Assembly (NCBI GenBank): GCA_030834905.1
Contig: JAUQWZ010000018.1
Location: forward strand, 1 to 64,000
DNA: 64,000 nucleotides
Origin: Aggregatilineales bacterium
GTDB taxonomy: Bacteria; Chloroflexota; Anaerolineae; Aggregatilineales; Phototrophicaceae
Direction of reading: 5' to 3'
Shown here: positions 43,561-52,201 of the stretch, piece by piece
How positions within the stretch are numbered: the first letter of the stretch is position 1
Layout: every line of letters starts with the position of its first letter
Made by a program: the position numbers and the translations under genes
The notes under the pieces: generated by a model
The model's input: the letters and a program-made list of their open reading frames with translations, nothing else
What the model was told of the DNA's origin: nothing
Databases searched by the model: none

Positions 43561-43664
43561 GTGCCGAGTACTGAGTGCTGAGTTGAAAGTAACAAGTTTA
43601 AAGTGAAAACATGCTGATACTTTTCACTTTCAGCTTTCAACTTCTTTTACTCAGTACTCGGCAC
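43561..43664. repeat. Long hairpin repeat of GAAAGT-type words
   Basis: The outer arms GTGCCGAGTACTGAGT (43561-43576) and ACTCAGTACTCGGCAC (43649-43664) pair perfectly. The inner arms, with AGTTGAAAGT and ACTTTTCACTTTC, pair with mismatches around an 11-base loop. A second ACTCAGTACT copy follows to about 43680. It lies between apgM and the FAD oxidoreductase gene. Confidence 0.85.
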
Positions 43665-43684
43665 TCAGTACTCAGTACTATCCC

Positions 43685-44899
43685 TTAAGCCCCATACTTG
43701 ACCAGGCGCCTGGCATGTGCCAGCGCCAGCGGCATCAGGTCGGGGGCGGGGAACTGCCCCAGCGCCCCGCGCAGGCATTCACGCTCGCCGTAGGCTTCCG
43801 CCCAGTCGGGCATGTGCGTTTCCGGCGCGTAGAGCAGCGTCGGCACCGGATGCCACGAATGCGCCTTGTACTTCGCCGGGGTCGAATGATCGCCGGTGAT
43901 GATCAGCACGTCGGGGTTGAGATTGAGCAGCGTCGGCAGCGCCTGATCGACTTCCTCGATAACCTTCGCCTTTGCCTCGAAATTGCCGTCCTCGCCCCGG
44001 CTGTCGGTATACTTCACATGGCAGAAGACAAAATCATAGTCCTTCCAGATTTCGGCAACCTTGTTGAACTCGTCCTGAACCGAGAAGTGCATGTCCGTCT
44101 CGATAATGTTCATGCCGACCAGCCGACTGACACCCTTATACATTGGGTAGACGGCAACACAGGCGGCGTTCAGCTTATACACATCGCTGTATTTGGGCAG
44201 GCGCGGGTCGGTGGCGAAGCCGCGCAGCGTGACCATGTTGGCGGGTTCGTGCCCCTTTAGCCGTTCCTTCGCCTGTGCCAGCCACTGGTTGGCGAGGTCG
44301 GCGGTGCGCTGACCTTCGGGTGACGACGCCCGCGCGGGCAGCGGCTCGACGCCAGTCGCCTGCGGATCGGTATCCTCAACCTGATCGCTCAGACCATCGC
44401 CGCGCAGCACCATCGCGAAACGGTAGCCTTCACCGGCGGAGATGTCCACCTGAATACCATCGAGCTGAATATCCTTCAGCAGCGCTACTCGTTTTTCGCC
44501 TTCTTCGGTCGGGATGCGCCCGGCGCGGCGGTCGGTGATCCTGCCGGTGGCGTCGATGGTGCAGAAGTTGCCGCGTATCGCCACGTCGCCGTCGCCCACT
44601 TCTAAGCCGATGCCAATCGCTTCCAGCACGCCGCGTCCGATGTCGTATACCAGCGGATCGTAGCCGAACAGCGCCAGATGCGCGGGACCGCTGCCCGGCG
44701 CGACGCCGCGCGCCACCGGGATCGTCAGCCCGAGGCTGCCCTCGCGGGCGATACGATCCATGTTCGGCGTGTGGGCGGCTTCCAGTTCGGTCTTGCCGCC
44801 CGGCGTCATCGGCAGCCCGCCCAGCCCGTCCATGACCAACAGGATAATCTTGCCGCCTTCATCGGTCGCCAGACGGCGCATTAAGTCAAAGTTTGCCAT
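43685..44899 (-). CDS. apgM: 2,3-bisphosphoglycerate-independent phosphoglycerate mutase, archaeal type
   Basis: The enzyme interconverts 3- and 2-phosphoglycerate in glycolysis and gluconeogenesis. The 404-residue protein has the alkaline-phosphatase-superfamily metal site: LLVMDGLGGLP near the start, and GSGPAHLALFGYDP at about 68-81, where Ser is the phospho-acceptor. Late motifs are DFVFCHVKYTDSRGEDG (about 292-308), LIITGDHSTP (about 337-346) and HSWHPVPTLLY. The ATG at 44899 is chosen for its nearby AAGGATC; the open frame runs 30 bases further. Its length and motifs match the archaeal-type family, not the 510-residue gpmI type. Confidence 0.93.
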   Translation of the reverse strand: MANFDLMRRLATDEGGKIILLVMDGLGGLPMTPGGKTELEAAHTPNMDRIAREGSLGLTIPVARGVAPGSGPAHLALFGYDPLVYDIGRGVLEAIGIGLEVGDGDVAIRGNFCTIDATGRITDRRAGRIPTEEGEKRVALLKDIQLDGIQVDISAGEGYRFAMVLRGDGLSDQVEDTDPQATGVEPLPARASSPEGQRTADLANQWLAQAKERLKGHEPANMVTLRGFATDPRLPKYSDVYKLNAACVAVYPMYKGVSRLVGMNIIETDMHFSVQDEFNKVAEIWKDYDFVFCHVKYTDSRGEDGNFEAKAKVIEEVDQALPTLLNLNPDVLIITGDHSTPAKYKAHSWHPVPTLLYAPETHMPDWAEAYGERECLRGALGQFPAPDLMPLALAHARRLVKYGA

Positions 44900-45007
44900 G
44901 CGAATGATCCTTCTTCTGACGATAGACAACTCGAAATACTATACCGCGTCTGAGGTTTTTCCCCTATACCGACGGCAATCTTGCGCCGGACACGCTTTTT
45001 TCTCATT

Positions 45008-45033
45008 CGGACACGACAATGTCGTGTCCCTAC
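45008..45033. repeat. GTAGGGACACG-type repeat, right half only
   Basis: CGGACACGAC, AAT and GTCGTGTCCCTAC form one hairpin half of the family seen at 10379-10447. The other half is missing. It lies between apgM and the DUF385 gene. Confidence 0.65.
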
Positions 45034-45057
45034 AGGTTTGGTTTATCTTCACCATCA

Positions 45058-45651
45058 TCACGAACGGCGCTGCCGCCGCGACCCAACCAACGCCGCCAGC
45101 GCCAGCAGTGTCAGCGGACCCCAGACCCATGCCAGATCGCCCGGTCCACCTTCGGCTTCGCGCAGCCCGGTGTAGCGCACCCGCACCAGACGATAGCCGC
45201 TGGTTGCCTGCGCCAGTTCTTCGTCGCTCATCGCCATCGGATCGATGCCCGCCGCTTTTGCCGCGAAAGCGCTGGCGATCAGCACCTGTCGCATTTTGCC
45301 CAACGCGCCTTCCTGATCGGTCACGTCCTCGGCAGCACCCGTCCAGCACATTGTCGGCAGCCATAGTTCAACCGACGGATCCGCCATGATGTTGCGATAC
45401 CAGTCCGAAATCACCCCGAAGCCAGCGGTGCAGTAGATATCGCCGTCAATTTCCGCGTAGTTCACTGGCGTGTAGCGTTTCAGCCCTGACTTGCGCCCGG
45501 TATGGACGATCACCATGTACCGCCCGAACAACCCCGGCGCGGCGTTGAGCCAGCGCCCCAACCCAAGCCGCCACATCAGCAGCATATACCGGTTGAATGA
45601 ACGAAATCCCTGCCGAAGCCCCTCTTCGACGCGCGGATCGATAGCTGTCAC
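45058..45651 (-). CDS. DUF385 deazaflavin/F420-type nitroreductase-like protein
   Basis: The 197-residue protein starts with GTG at 45651 (GGAGA upstream). GRYMVIVHTGRKSGLKRYTP at about 43-62 and VISDWYRNIMADPSVELWL at about 80-98 are the signature of the DUF385 family, whose members bind F420-type or flavin cofactors and reduce quinones or nitro compounds. A hydrophobic helix near 175-190 (WVWGPLTLLALAALVG) adds a membrane anchor. The family call is good; the cofactor and substrate are inferred. Confidence 0.82.
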   Translation of the reverse strand: MTAIDPRVEEGLRQGFRSFNRYMLLMWRLGLGRWLNAAPGLFGRYMVIVHTGRKSGLKRYTPVNYAEIDGDIYCTAGFGVISDWYRNIMADPSVELWLPTMCWTGAAEDVTDQEGALGKMRQVLIASAFAAKAAGIDPMAMSDEELAQATSGYRLVRVRYTGLREAEGGPGDLAWVWGPLTLLALAALVGSRRQRRS

Positions 45652-45879
45652 GGTCTATCTCCTTAGAATTGAAAAAGCAGCCGTCACCAGAAGCCAATTA
45701 TAGAACGCGGCGTTCACCGTCAGCAGTGATGTTTGACATACAGGAGGCAGTTATTTATCTACGGCGTGGCAGCAGCCAGCTCATATGCGGCGGCTATCAG
45801 GCATCCCCGTTGGGCGCAAAGTCATGTATACTGTGGATAGTATTACAAATTGCATTAGGCAGCCTTGCCGGAGCAAACG

Positions 45880-46326
45880 ATGAACGAGTTCTTCCGCAGG
45901 TTCGCGCACCGTGTCTCTGATGCCACAGGCAGACCCTGGGCATTTATCCTCGCGATAACCGTTATCGCCATCTGGGCGCTGACGGGACCGATCTTTCAGT
46001 TCTCCGATACCTGGCAGCTTGTCATCAACACCGGCACGACCATCATCACGTTTCTGATGGTCTTTCTCATCCAGAATACCCAGAACCGCGACTCGAAGGC
46101 GCTGCACCTCAAGCTGGACGAGATCATCCGCAGCCTCGAAAATGCTCGCAACAACATGATCGAAGTGGAAGACCTTTCCGACAACGCTTTAGCGCAGGTT
46201 CAGGACGAATTCAGGCTGCTGAGCGCGGAAGCGCGAGATGATCCGATGAAGCCGGATCGATCTGCCGGTGAAATCATGAATCAGGCAGTCAAAAAGACGG
46301 TCGGCAGAAGAAGACCGTCCGCTTGA
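45880..46326 (+). CDS. Low-affinity iron permease family protein
   Basis: The 148-residue protein has two membrane helices (about 22-40 and 52-70) and a polar tail. WAFILAITVIAIWALTGPIF, NTGTTIITFLMVFLIQNTQN and SKALHLKLDEIIRS follow the PF04120 low-affinity Fe permease pattern, shared with yeast Fet4 relatives. In bacteria this family is often annotated by homology only, so iron transport is an inference. The ATG at 45880 has CGGAG upstream. A GACGGTC/GACCGTC hairpin overlaps the last codons (46299-46319). Confidence 0.88.
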   Translation: MNEFFRRFAHRVSDATGRPWAFILAITVIAIWALTGPIFQFSDTWQLVINTGTTIITFLMVFLIQNTQNRDSKALHLKLDEIIRSLENARNNMIEVEDLSDNALAQVQDEFRLLSAEARDDPMKPDRSAGEIMNQAVKKTVGRRRPSA

Positions 46327-46426
46327 AGCCCACTCTGGCGGAAGCCGGGACTCGCATCTGGTGATGGCGCTGAGTGACTATCTCGGTCGCAAGACGCAGA
46401 CCGATCACGGTTTCGGCGGAGCTGCG

Positions 46427-47128
46427 TCACCCATACCCCGCGCTGGCGAAAATCGCCGCCGGTTGATAGTGCGCGTTCTGCCGCACGATCAGGGTAGCTG
46501 TGTTATTCGCAGGCGGATCGTGAATGTGATCGTAAAGAATGCCCTTGATGGTGAAGCCGTTGCGGATCTGCATGGAGAGGGTCGGATCGAAAATATGTCC
46601 CTGCCACACCCGCAGCACGTACTGGGCAACGCTCAGCCGCCGGTGGAAACGGATATAGCCCGGCAGCAGCGCCCCGGCAATTTCGCCCCGCAGGTTGAGA
46701 CGCCGCACCAACTGGTGGCGGGCTTCGTACAGCCGCCTGCCGATACGCCTGCCCCGATAGGCGGGATGCACGCTGAGGTCTGCGCCGTAGAGCCATTCAC
46801 CCTGTGGGTCGTGGTTAGTCAGCCAGCCATCAGCGACGGCTTCCAGGAATTTGTGCTGAATGTGCGAGAAGTCGAAGTGCGTGCGGAAGGTGCTGCTCGC
46901 GCCAACCGGAATCTGGCGACCTTGCTGATGAAGCAGGGCGACGAACTGCCCTTCGGGGAAAAGCTCAAGATGTTTCAGGTATTTTGCTTCGGTGAGAAGT
47001 TCCTTCTCCGTCAGCGTTGGAAAAACGATGCGCTGCATGGCAGCCAGCGCGGGCACGTGCTCCGGTTGGATACTGCTGATGGTAACGTGCGGCTGTTCAG
47101 GAGGGTTATCTTTCTTTTTGCGTATCAT
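46427..47128 (-). CDS. GNAT-family acetyltransferase
   Basis: The 233-residue protein has the GNAT core. VALLHQQGRQIPVGASSTFR is the N-terminal strand pair. LYGADLSVHPAYRGRRIGRR follows (about 118-137), with the acetyl-CoA P-loop YRGRRIGRRLYEAR. A C-terminal strand pair contains GHIFDPTLSMQIRNGFTIKG. The ATG at 47128 overlaps the aldehyde dehydrogenase stop (ATGA), so the two are translationally coupled. The substrate is unknown; an N-acetylated amine or amino acid upstream of the dehydrogenase reaction is possible. Confidence 0.85.
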   Translation of the reverse strand: MIRKKKDNPPEQPHVTISSIQPEHVPALAAMQRIVFPTLTEKELLTEAKYLKHLELFPEGQFVALLHQQGRQIPVGASSTFRTHFDFSHIQHKFLEAVADGWLTNHDPQGEWLYGADLSVHPAYRGRRIGRRLYEARHQLVRRLNLRGEIAGALLPGYIRFHRRLSVAQYVLRVWQGHIFDPTLSMQIRNGFTIKGILYDHIHDPPANNTATLIVRQNAHYQPAAIFASAGYG

Positions 47129-48558
47129 GGCGTCGCACCTATATAAACTGTTTTCGTTTCGAGATACTCGTAGAGTCCTTCCTGTCCACACTCGCGTCCC
47201 ATTCCACTTCCTTTCACGCCGCCAAACGGCGCCTCTGGGGTTGTCGGCATCCAGTCATTGACGGCGATCATGCCGTATTCCAGCCCTTCTACCATTCTGA
47301 TACTCGTGTTCAGGTCATTCGTTTGCACGTAAGCGACCAATCCGTATTCAGTTGAATTCGCCAATTTTAGGACCTCCTCCGGGTCACTGAACGGCACAAT
47401 CGGCATCACGGGTCCGAAGATTTCTTCTCCATATACGCGCATATCCGGTTGAAGATTGGTGATGACCGTCGGTGAATAGAAGTAGCCGCGCGGCGACGTA
47501 TCGGGACGCGCGCCGCCCGACACCACTTCCGCGCCCTGCGCCACCGCCTCGCGCACCATCGTCTCGACGCGCTCGCGCTGGGCTGCATTGATCAGCGGTC
47601 CCACGTCGGTGGATGCCTGCAAGCCGCTGCCGAGACGCAGTCCTTTGCTCAGGCGTCCCACGCAGTCGGTGAACTCTTCGATAATCTGGCTGTGAACGTA
47701 ATAGCGCTGCGGGGCAATGCACACCTGTCCATTGTTGCGATATTTCGCCGTCACCGCCGCCTGCGCCACCGCCGCTACGTCAATATCGGGAAAGAGGATG
47801 ACCGGGGCATTGCCGCCAAGCTCAAGCGAGAGCCGGGTGATGGTCTGTGATGCGCCTGCCATCAGCAGCTTGCCGACGCGGGTGCTGCCGGTGAAGCTGA
47901 TCTTGCGGCAGCGCGGATCGTTGAGCATCACCTTGCCCATGCTGTCGGCGTCGCCGTTGATGAGGTTGATGACGCCGCCCGGCGCGCCCGCCTCATGCAG
48001 CGCCTTTGCCAGCAGCATCGCCGAGCGCGGCGTGTATTCCGACGGACGCCCGACAACGGTACAGCCCGCCGCCAGCGCTGCCGCCCACGCCCGCGCCGGG
48101 TTGTAAACCGGAAAGTTCCACGCCGTGATGACACCGACCACGCCCACCGGCGCGTGAAGCGTCATGATGCGCTTGGCGGCGTTCCGCGACGGAATAACGT
48201 AGCCATAGGCACGCTTGGCTTCTTCGGCGTACCATTCGAGCAGATTCGCGCCGGTGTTCCATTCGCCGGTTGCTTCGCGCAGCGGCTTGCCCGATTCTTC
48301 GGTCGTGACGACAGCAAGCTCGTCGATGCGCTCGCGTATCCATGCCGCCGCGCCGAGCAGCACCTGAGCGCGTTCATAGGGGGTTTTCCCCGCCCAACCG
48401 GGTAAGGCAGCAGCAGCGGCATCTACCGCCGCCTGCGCGTCCGCGCCATCACCATAAGGAATCGGCGCGATGACGTCTTCGGTGGCAGGATTCACCAAAT
48501 CCCACGTTCGAGTGCTGGCGGCATCCAGCCACTCGCCGTTAATAAGCTGTTTATACAT
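47125..48558 (-). CDS. NAD(P)-dependent aldehyde dehydrogenase, SSADH-like
   Basis: The 477-residue protein carries the ALDH motifs. VITAWNFPVY at about 143-152 is the NAD region, ISFTGSTRVGK and the catalytic base region LELGGNAPVI follow, and the catalytic Cys is in NNGQVCIAPQRYYV at about 275-288. EEIFGPVMPIV and PFGGVKGSGMGRE complete the C-terminal set. It looks most like succinate-semialdehyde or similar aliphatic aldehyde dehydrogenases. The normally invariant Lys in the K-P-S/A-E motif reads Arg here (GRPSEYTP at about 171-178). The ATG at 48558 is chosen over a longer frame. Confidence 0.9.
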   Translation of the reverse strand: MYKQLINGEWLDAASTRTWDLVNPATEDVIAPIPYGDGADAQAAVDAAAAALPGWAGKTPYERAQVLLGAAAWIRERIDELAVVTTEESGKPLREATGEWNTGANLLEWYAEEAKRAYGYVIPSRNAAKRIMTLHAPVGVVGVITAWNFPVYNPARAWAAALAAGCTVVGRPSEYTPRSAMLLAKALHEAGAPGGVINLINGDADSMGKVMLNDPRCRKISFTGSTRVGKLLMAGASQTITRLSLELGGNAPVILFPDIDVAAVAQAAVTAKYRNNGQVCIAPQRYYVHSQIIEEFTDCVGRLSKGLRLGSGLQASTDVGPLINAAQRERVETMVREAVAQGAEVVSGGARPDTSPRGYFYSPTVITNLQPDMRVYGEEIFGPVMPIVPFSDPEEVLKLANSTEYGLVAYVQTNDLNTSIRMVEGLEYGMIAVNDWMPTTPEAPFGGVKGSGMGRECGQEGLYEYLETKTVYIGATP

Positions 48559-48728
48559 CGTGGTTTCCTTTGCAGTTACTAACACTATAGCCTAAGTCGG
48601 GGGAAAAAGGAAAGAGGGGCGCTCTAAACGGTGCGCGCGCCCGCTTCGTGCTATGCTGTACCTGGGCAGCATCCCGCCCATTGTGAATTTGAGCGCCCGC
48701 CTTGAATCTCCCGGTAAAGCAGCCCACT

Positions 48729-50174
48729 ATGTCCCGAACCCGAACGTTAACCTGGCTCGTCGTCATCTTCCTGGCTGCCTGGGGCTTCCTCGCTTTCCGC
48801 ATTGGCAATGCGTGGGTGGGGCATCAGGACGCTAACGGCGCGTGGATCAGTTCCGCCATTCACAATTACGAGCGCTACGGCTTCGCCAACCTCGGCGGCA
48901 TGATCGTGCTCAACCACAGCCCCATCACGGCGGGGAATTACGATTATTACGCCAGTCACCCGCCGCTGGCGGTCTGGCTGCCGACGCTGCCGGTGCTGCT
49001 GGTCGGCTATGACGAAGCCATCGTGCGCTTTGTGTTCGCCGCCTGCACGATGCTCGCTGTCGCGGCGCTGTATGCGCTGGTTCGCCGCCTGTTCGGGCGT
49101 GCGCGCGGGATGTGGAGCGCCGCCTTTTTCGCCTTTACACCCATGATCGCCTATTTTGGGCGAATGCCGGATCACGAAGCACCGGCGCTGTTGATTCTGC
49201 TGCTGTTCGCCTGGGTCATGGTGCTGTGGCTGCAAAACCCGACCCGGCTCCGCTGGCTGGCGCTGGCGGCGCTGATGCTGGCGCAGTCGTGGACGGCGTG
49301 GGGCGGGCTGATCAGCACCCTTGCCGTTTGCACTGCCGGGCTGTGGGCAGCCAAACGCGCCCAGCGCCGCGATCTTTTTGTGCTGCTGGTGATCGGGGCA
49401 GTCGGCGTGCTGCTGGTGGTCGCCTTCTATCAGGCGCAGTGGTCAGAAACTATCAACACCTTTGTCGAGAAGTTTCTCTGGCGCAGCAGCAGTCAGTCGT
49501 TTCACGAAGGCTCGGAACCGTTCACGCTGATCGACTATGTCCTGCGGCTGCTGGTTCGCTGCGTCACCCTGTTTACGCCGATGATCTGCCTTCTGGCGCT
49601 GCTCGGTGTACTGCCGGTCGTCCGAAGTCAGACCAGGCTGCGCCGAGCGATACCGCTGGCGCTGCTGCTGGGCGGGCTTGGATTCATGCTGCTGTTCCGC
49701 AACGCCTCCTACATCCATGACTATTATCTGATTTACGTGACGCCCGCGGTAGCGATCTTTGCCACCGTCGGCTTGTGGGAAGGCTGGCACTGGCGCAGAG
49801 GACAGCGCTGGCTGCGCCCGGCGCTGCTGGGGGTGATCCTCGTCCTGCCGTTGGGGTTAGTCCATTATGTGGGTCTGCTGCACCAGGGCGATACCGAGAT
49901 GAATGTGCTGCTGGTTGCCGAAGCCGTCCAGCGGCACGCCGACGGCGACGATCTGGTGATGAGCAATCTGGCGACGTTCGGACCGGCAATTGAATTTTAC
50001 GCCGAAAGAGACATTCTGTGGAATGCCGCGCCAGCCCTCGCGGTAGCGACCAGCCTTGAACGCCGCGGAGTCTACTATTTTCACTGCGGCGCGGCAGAAG
50101 CGCTTCCCACCGGGTCATTCACACTCATCGAAAGCGCAGTCGTGCCCGGATGCTCGCTGCTGCGGCTCAGTTAG
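48729..50174 (+). CDS. Membrane glycosyltransferase, PMT/ArnT-like (GT39 or GT83)
   Basis: The protein is about 481 residues from the ATG at 48729 (a TTG at 48702 is also possible). It has an N-terminal helix, an external loop with the acidic motif GHQDANGAWISSAIHNY (about 30-46), then ten or more helices, with YFGRMPDHEAPALLILLLFA around the second acidic site. A C-terminal outside domain follows (about 400-481). This is the layout of polyprenol-dependent glycosyltransferases of the GT-C fold. The acceptor could be lipid or protein and is not evident. It is divergent from the dehydrogenase gene. Confidence 0.8.
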   Translation: MSRTRTLTWLVVIFLAAWGFLAFRIGNAWVGHQDANGAWISSAIHNYERYGFANLGGMIVLNHSPITAGNYDYYASHPPLAVWLPTLPVLLVGYDEAIVRFVFAACTMLAVAALYALVRRLFGRARGMWSAAFFAFTPMIAYFGRMPDHEAPALLILLLFAWVMVLWLQNPTRLRWLALAALMLAQSWTAWGGLISTLAVCTAGLWAAKRAQRRDLFVLLVIGAVGVLLVVAFYQAQWSETINTFVEKFLWRSSSQSFHEGSEPFTLIDYVLRLLVRCVTLFTPMICLLALLGVLPVVRSQTRLRRAIPLALLLGGLGFMLLFRNASYIHDYYLIYVTPAVAIFATVGLWEGWHWRRGQRWLRPALLGVILVLPLGLVHYVGLLHQGDTEMNVLLVAEAVQRHADGDDLVMSNLATFGPAIEFYAERDILWNAAPALAVATSLERRGVYYFHCGAAEALPTGSFTLIESAVVPGCSLLRLS

Positions 50175-50187
50175 CCGTAAGATCGGA

Positions 50188-50667
50188 TCAGACCACGCCT
50201 TCCATGTACTCGCGCTGCACCCGGTCTACCACCTCGGTGAGCGCGTCAGCCAGATAGCGCTGGTCGTTCATCTCGTAGCACAGGGCGGCAAACAACATCC
50301 CCAGCCCATATTCGTAACGGGGACCGCGGGCTTCGTTGCCACAGATGACAGCGTCCAATCCAGGAAGGTCAAGTCCGCTGGTGCTCATCTGCACGATCAC
50401 CCCGGCGGGATAACGCGCCCAGCGCGGCAGCGGGCGCTGCAAAACGGTGCGTCGCGACTTGGCGCTTTGCAGGCTGAAAGTCGTCGGAGCAGCGCCATTG
50501 TAATCGAGAGAACGCAGGACATAAGCTTCGCGGTCATTGGCGCGGGCGGCGATCCACAGTTCGCGTCCTGGTGCCTGAAAGACCATCGGCGGCGGCGTAT
50601 TGGGGTATAACTCCTGAAATTTGACCACCAGACGCAGGGGTGGATCGGGAGAAAATGATATGCTCAA
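50188..50667 (-). CDS. Hypothetical protein, about 159 residues
   Basis: No ATG is in frame. I chose a TTG at 50667-50665, which has GAGGAAG about eight bases upstream on this strand and gives MSISFSPDPPLRLVVKFQEL as the N-terminus. The body has WIAARANDREAYVLRSLDYN, a basic LQSAKSRRTVLQRPLPRWAR segment and a helical C-terminus (ALTEVVDRVQREYMEGVV). I do not recognise a family. It converges on the glycosyltransferase gene with a 13-base gap. Confidence 0.55.
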   Translation of the reverse strand: MSISFSPDPPLRLVVKFQELYPNTPPPMVFQAPGRELWIAARANDREAYVLRSLDYNGAAPTTFSLQSAKSRRTVLQRPLPRWARYPAGVIVQMSTSGLDLPGLDAVICGNEARGPRYEYGLGMLFAALCYEMNDQRYLADALTEVVDRVQREYMEGVV

Positions 50668-50762
50668 CGCAGGCTTCCTCGCTTTTCCTAAGTGTAGCAT
50701 AATCTGACAGCACTCAGGCGAAATCTTTGGTAGAATCGCCGGACGACTCAAGGCTAGGTGTG

Positions 50763-52124
50763 ATGACTCTATTTTACCGTCTCCTGCGCGGTTTCGTGCT
50801 GTCACTGATCATTCTGTCGGGGGCGCAGTCCGGGCTGGTGGCGCAGGAAGCTGCCCCTATCAGCGCCGACGTGTGCCGCCCGGCGCTGGAAAACCTGTGG
50901 GCGAGCGCCACCGCCGCCTGCATCAATAAGCCGGTCGGCTATATCTGTAACGGCGGAGCCGCGCCCGCCGCCGAGCCAGCCGGAGCAGTGAGTAACGCGC
51001 TGGCAGCCAGCGGCGCGTTGGTCGAAGTTTCCGCCGTTCATGCCCTGCGCACCGCGTCGATCTCGACCGAGAATAACAGCGCGGGAATCGCCTATCTGCG
51101 CGTGCCGGAGCCGCTTCAGTACACGGCGCTGCTTCTGGGCGACGTCAGCCTGCGCGACGTCACCCCGTCCGATTTTCCGGCGTGGACTTCGATGGTCGTC
51201 GAAACCGCCGCCGCGCCGGTCACCTGCGCCGCCGCGCCCGCCAACGTGCTCGTCCTGCAAAGCGGGCTTGGCGCTTCGACCCGGATCGTCGTCAACGGCG
51301 CGTCACTGCTGCTCAACGGCACCGTCGTCGTCCGCACCGATGCGGGCAGCACCCACTTCATCGCCCTTGCCGGGCAGTCGTCGGTGCTGACGTCGGGGGT
51401 AGAACAGCCGGTGCTGACCGGCGAACAGGTGAGCGTACCTCACAGCCCCGAAAACGTGGCAGCGACCAGCGGCGCTCCTACCGCGCCCACCCCATTTGAT
51501 CCTATCGCGCTGCAAAACCTGCCGGTGGCGCTGCTGGATCGCCCGCTGATTCTGCCGCAGCCCGGATACGTCAACACACAGGGCGCGGTCAACATGCGTT
51601 CCGAACCCAACATCTATGCTGGCATTATCATCCAGGTGCCGCCGGGCGAAATTATGAGCGTGCTTGGACAAAGCACCGATGGGCTGTGGTATCACGTCCG
51701 CCGCGCCAACGGTGAAAGCGGCTGGATGCTGGCGGAACTGCTGGCGCGGAATGTCGGCGCGATAGCCGCCATCTATGACGCTACGCCGATGCCGCCGCAG
51801 CGCTATGGGACGCTTGGCACCAGCGGACGCGTCCTCGCGCCAGCGGGCGTGAACCTGCGCCTGGGACCCGACGTAACCTTTCCCGCTATCCGCACGCTCA
51901 ACGATGGCACAGTCGTCAGCCTGATGGCGCGCAGCCCCTACAGCCCGTGGATCAAGGTAAACGCCGACGGCATGGTTGGCTGGCTGGCATTGATCACCGT
52001 CGAGACGCAGGCGTACATCGACGCCCTGCCAATTGATTTCAGCGCCCCGGCGCTGCCAACGCCGACGACCGTTCCCGGCTCGTTTGGCAACGCTTTCCCT
52101 GACCCGGATGGACCCAGCCACTAA
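50763..52124 (+). CDS. Secreted protein with two SH3-type domains
   Basis: The 453-residue protein has a signal peptide (about 1-27, ending GLVAQ) and an N-terminal domain (about 30-250) with four cysteines and an unrecognised beta-type pattern. SH3 domain 1 covers about 272-330 (QGAVNMRSEPNIYAGIIIQV, GLWYHVRRANGESGWMLAEL). SH3 domain 2 covers about 358-425 (GVNLRLGPDVTFPAIRTL, WIKVNADGMVGWLAL). The tail is Pro/Thr-rich. Two such repeats suggest binding to the cell wall or to extracellular ligands. The ATG at 50763 is chosen over a longer frame. Confidence 0.82.
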   Translation: MTLFYRLLRGFVLSLIILSGAQSGLVAQEAAPISADVCRPALENLWASATAACINKPVGYICNGGAAPAAEPAGAVSNALAASGALVEVSAVHALRTASISTENNSAGIAYLRVPEPLQYTALLLGDVSLRDVTPSDFPAWTSMVVETAAAPVTCAAAPANVLVLQSGLGASTRIVVNGASLLLNGTVVVRTDAGSTHFIALAGQSSVLTSGVEQPVLTGEQVSVPHSPENVAATSGAPTAPTPFDPIALQNLPVALLDRPLILPQPGYVNTQGAVNMRSEPNIYAGIIIQVPPGEIMSVLGQSTDGLWYHVRRANGESGWMLAELLARNVGAIAAIYDATPMPPQRYGTLGTSGRVLAPAGVNLRLGPDVTFPAIRTLNDGTVVSLMARSPYSPWIKVNADGMVGWLALITVETQAYIDALPIDFSAPALPTPTTVPGSFGNAFPDPDGPSH

Positions 52125-52201
52125 CCACCGGTTTTAATGCCATTCTCAGCATTTTGTCCCACACTATGTCATAATTACGGAATAAATGACAGGAGTATGG
52201 C

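Noticed and set aside
46299..46319. A terminator inside the low-affinity iron permease end
   Set aside because: The GACGGTC/GACCGTC hairpin has no U-tract and overlaps coding sequence, so its role is unclear.
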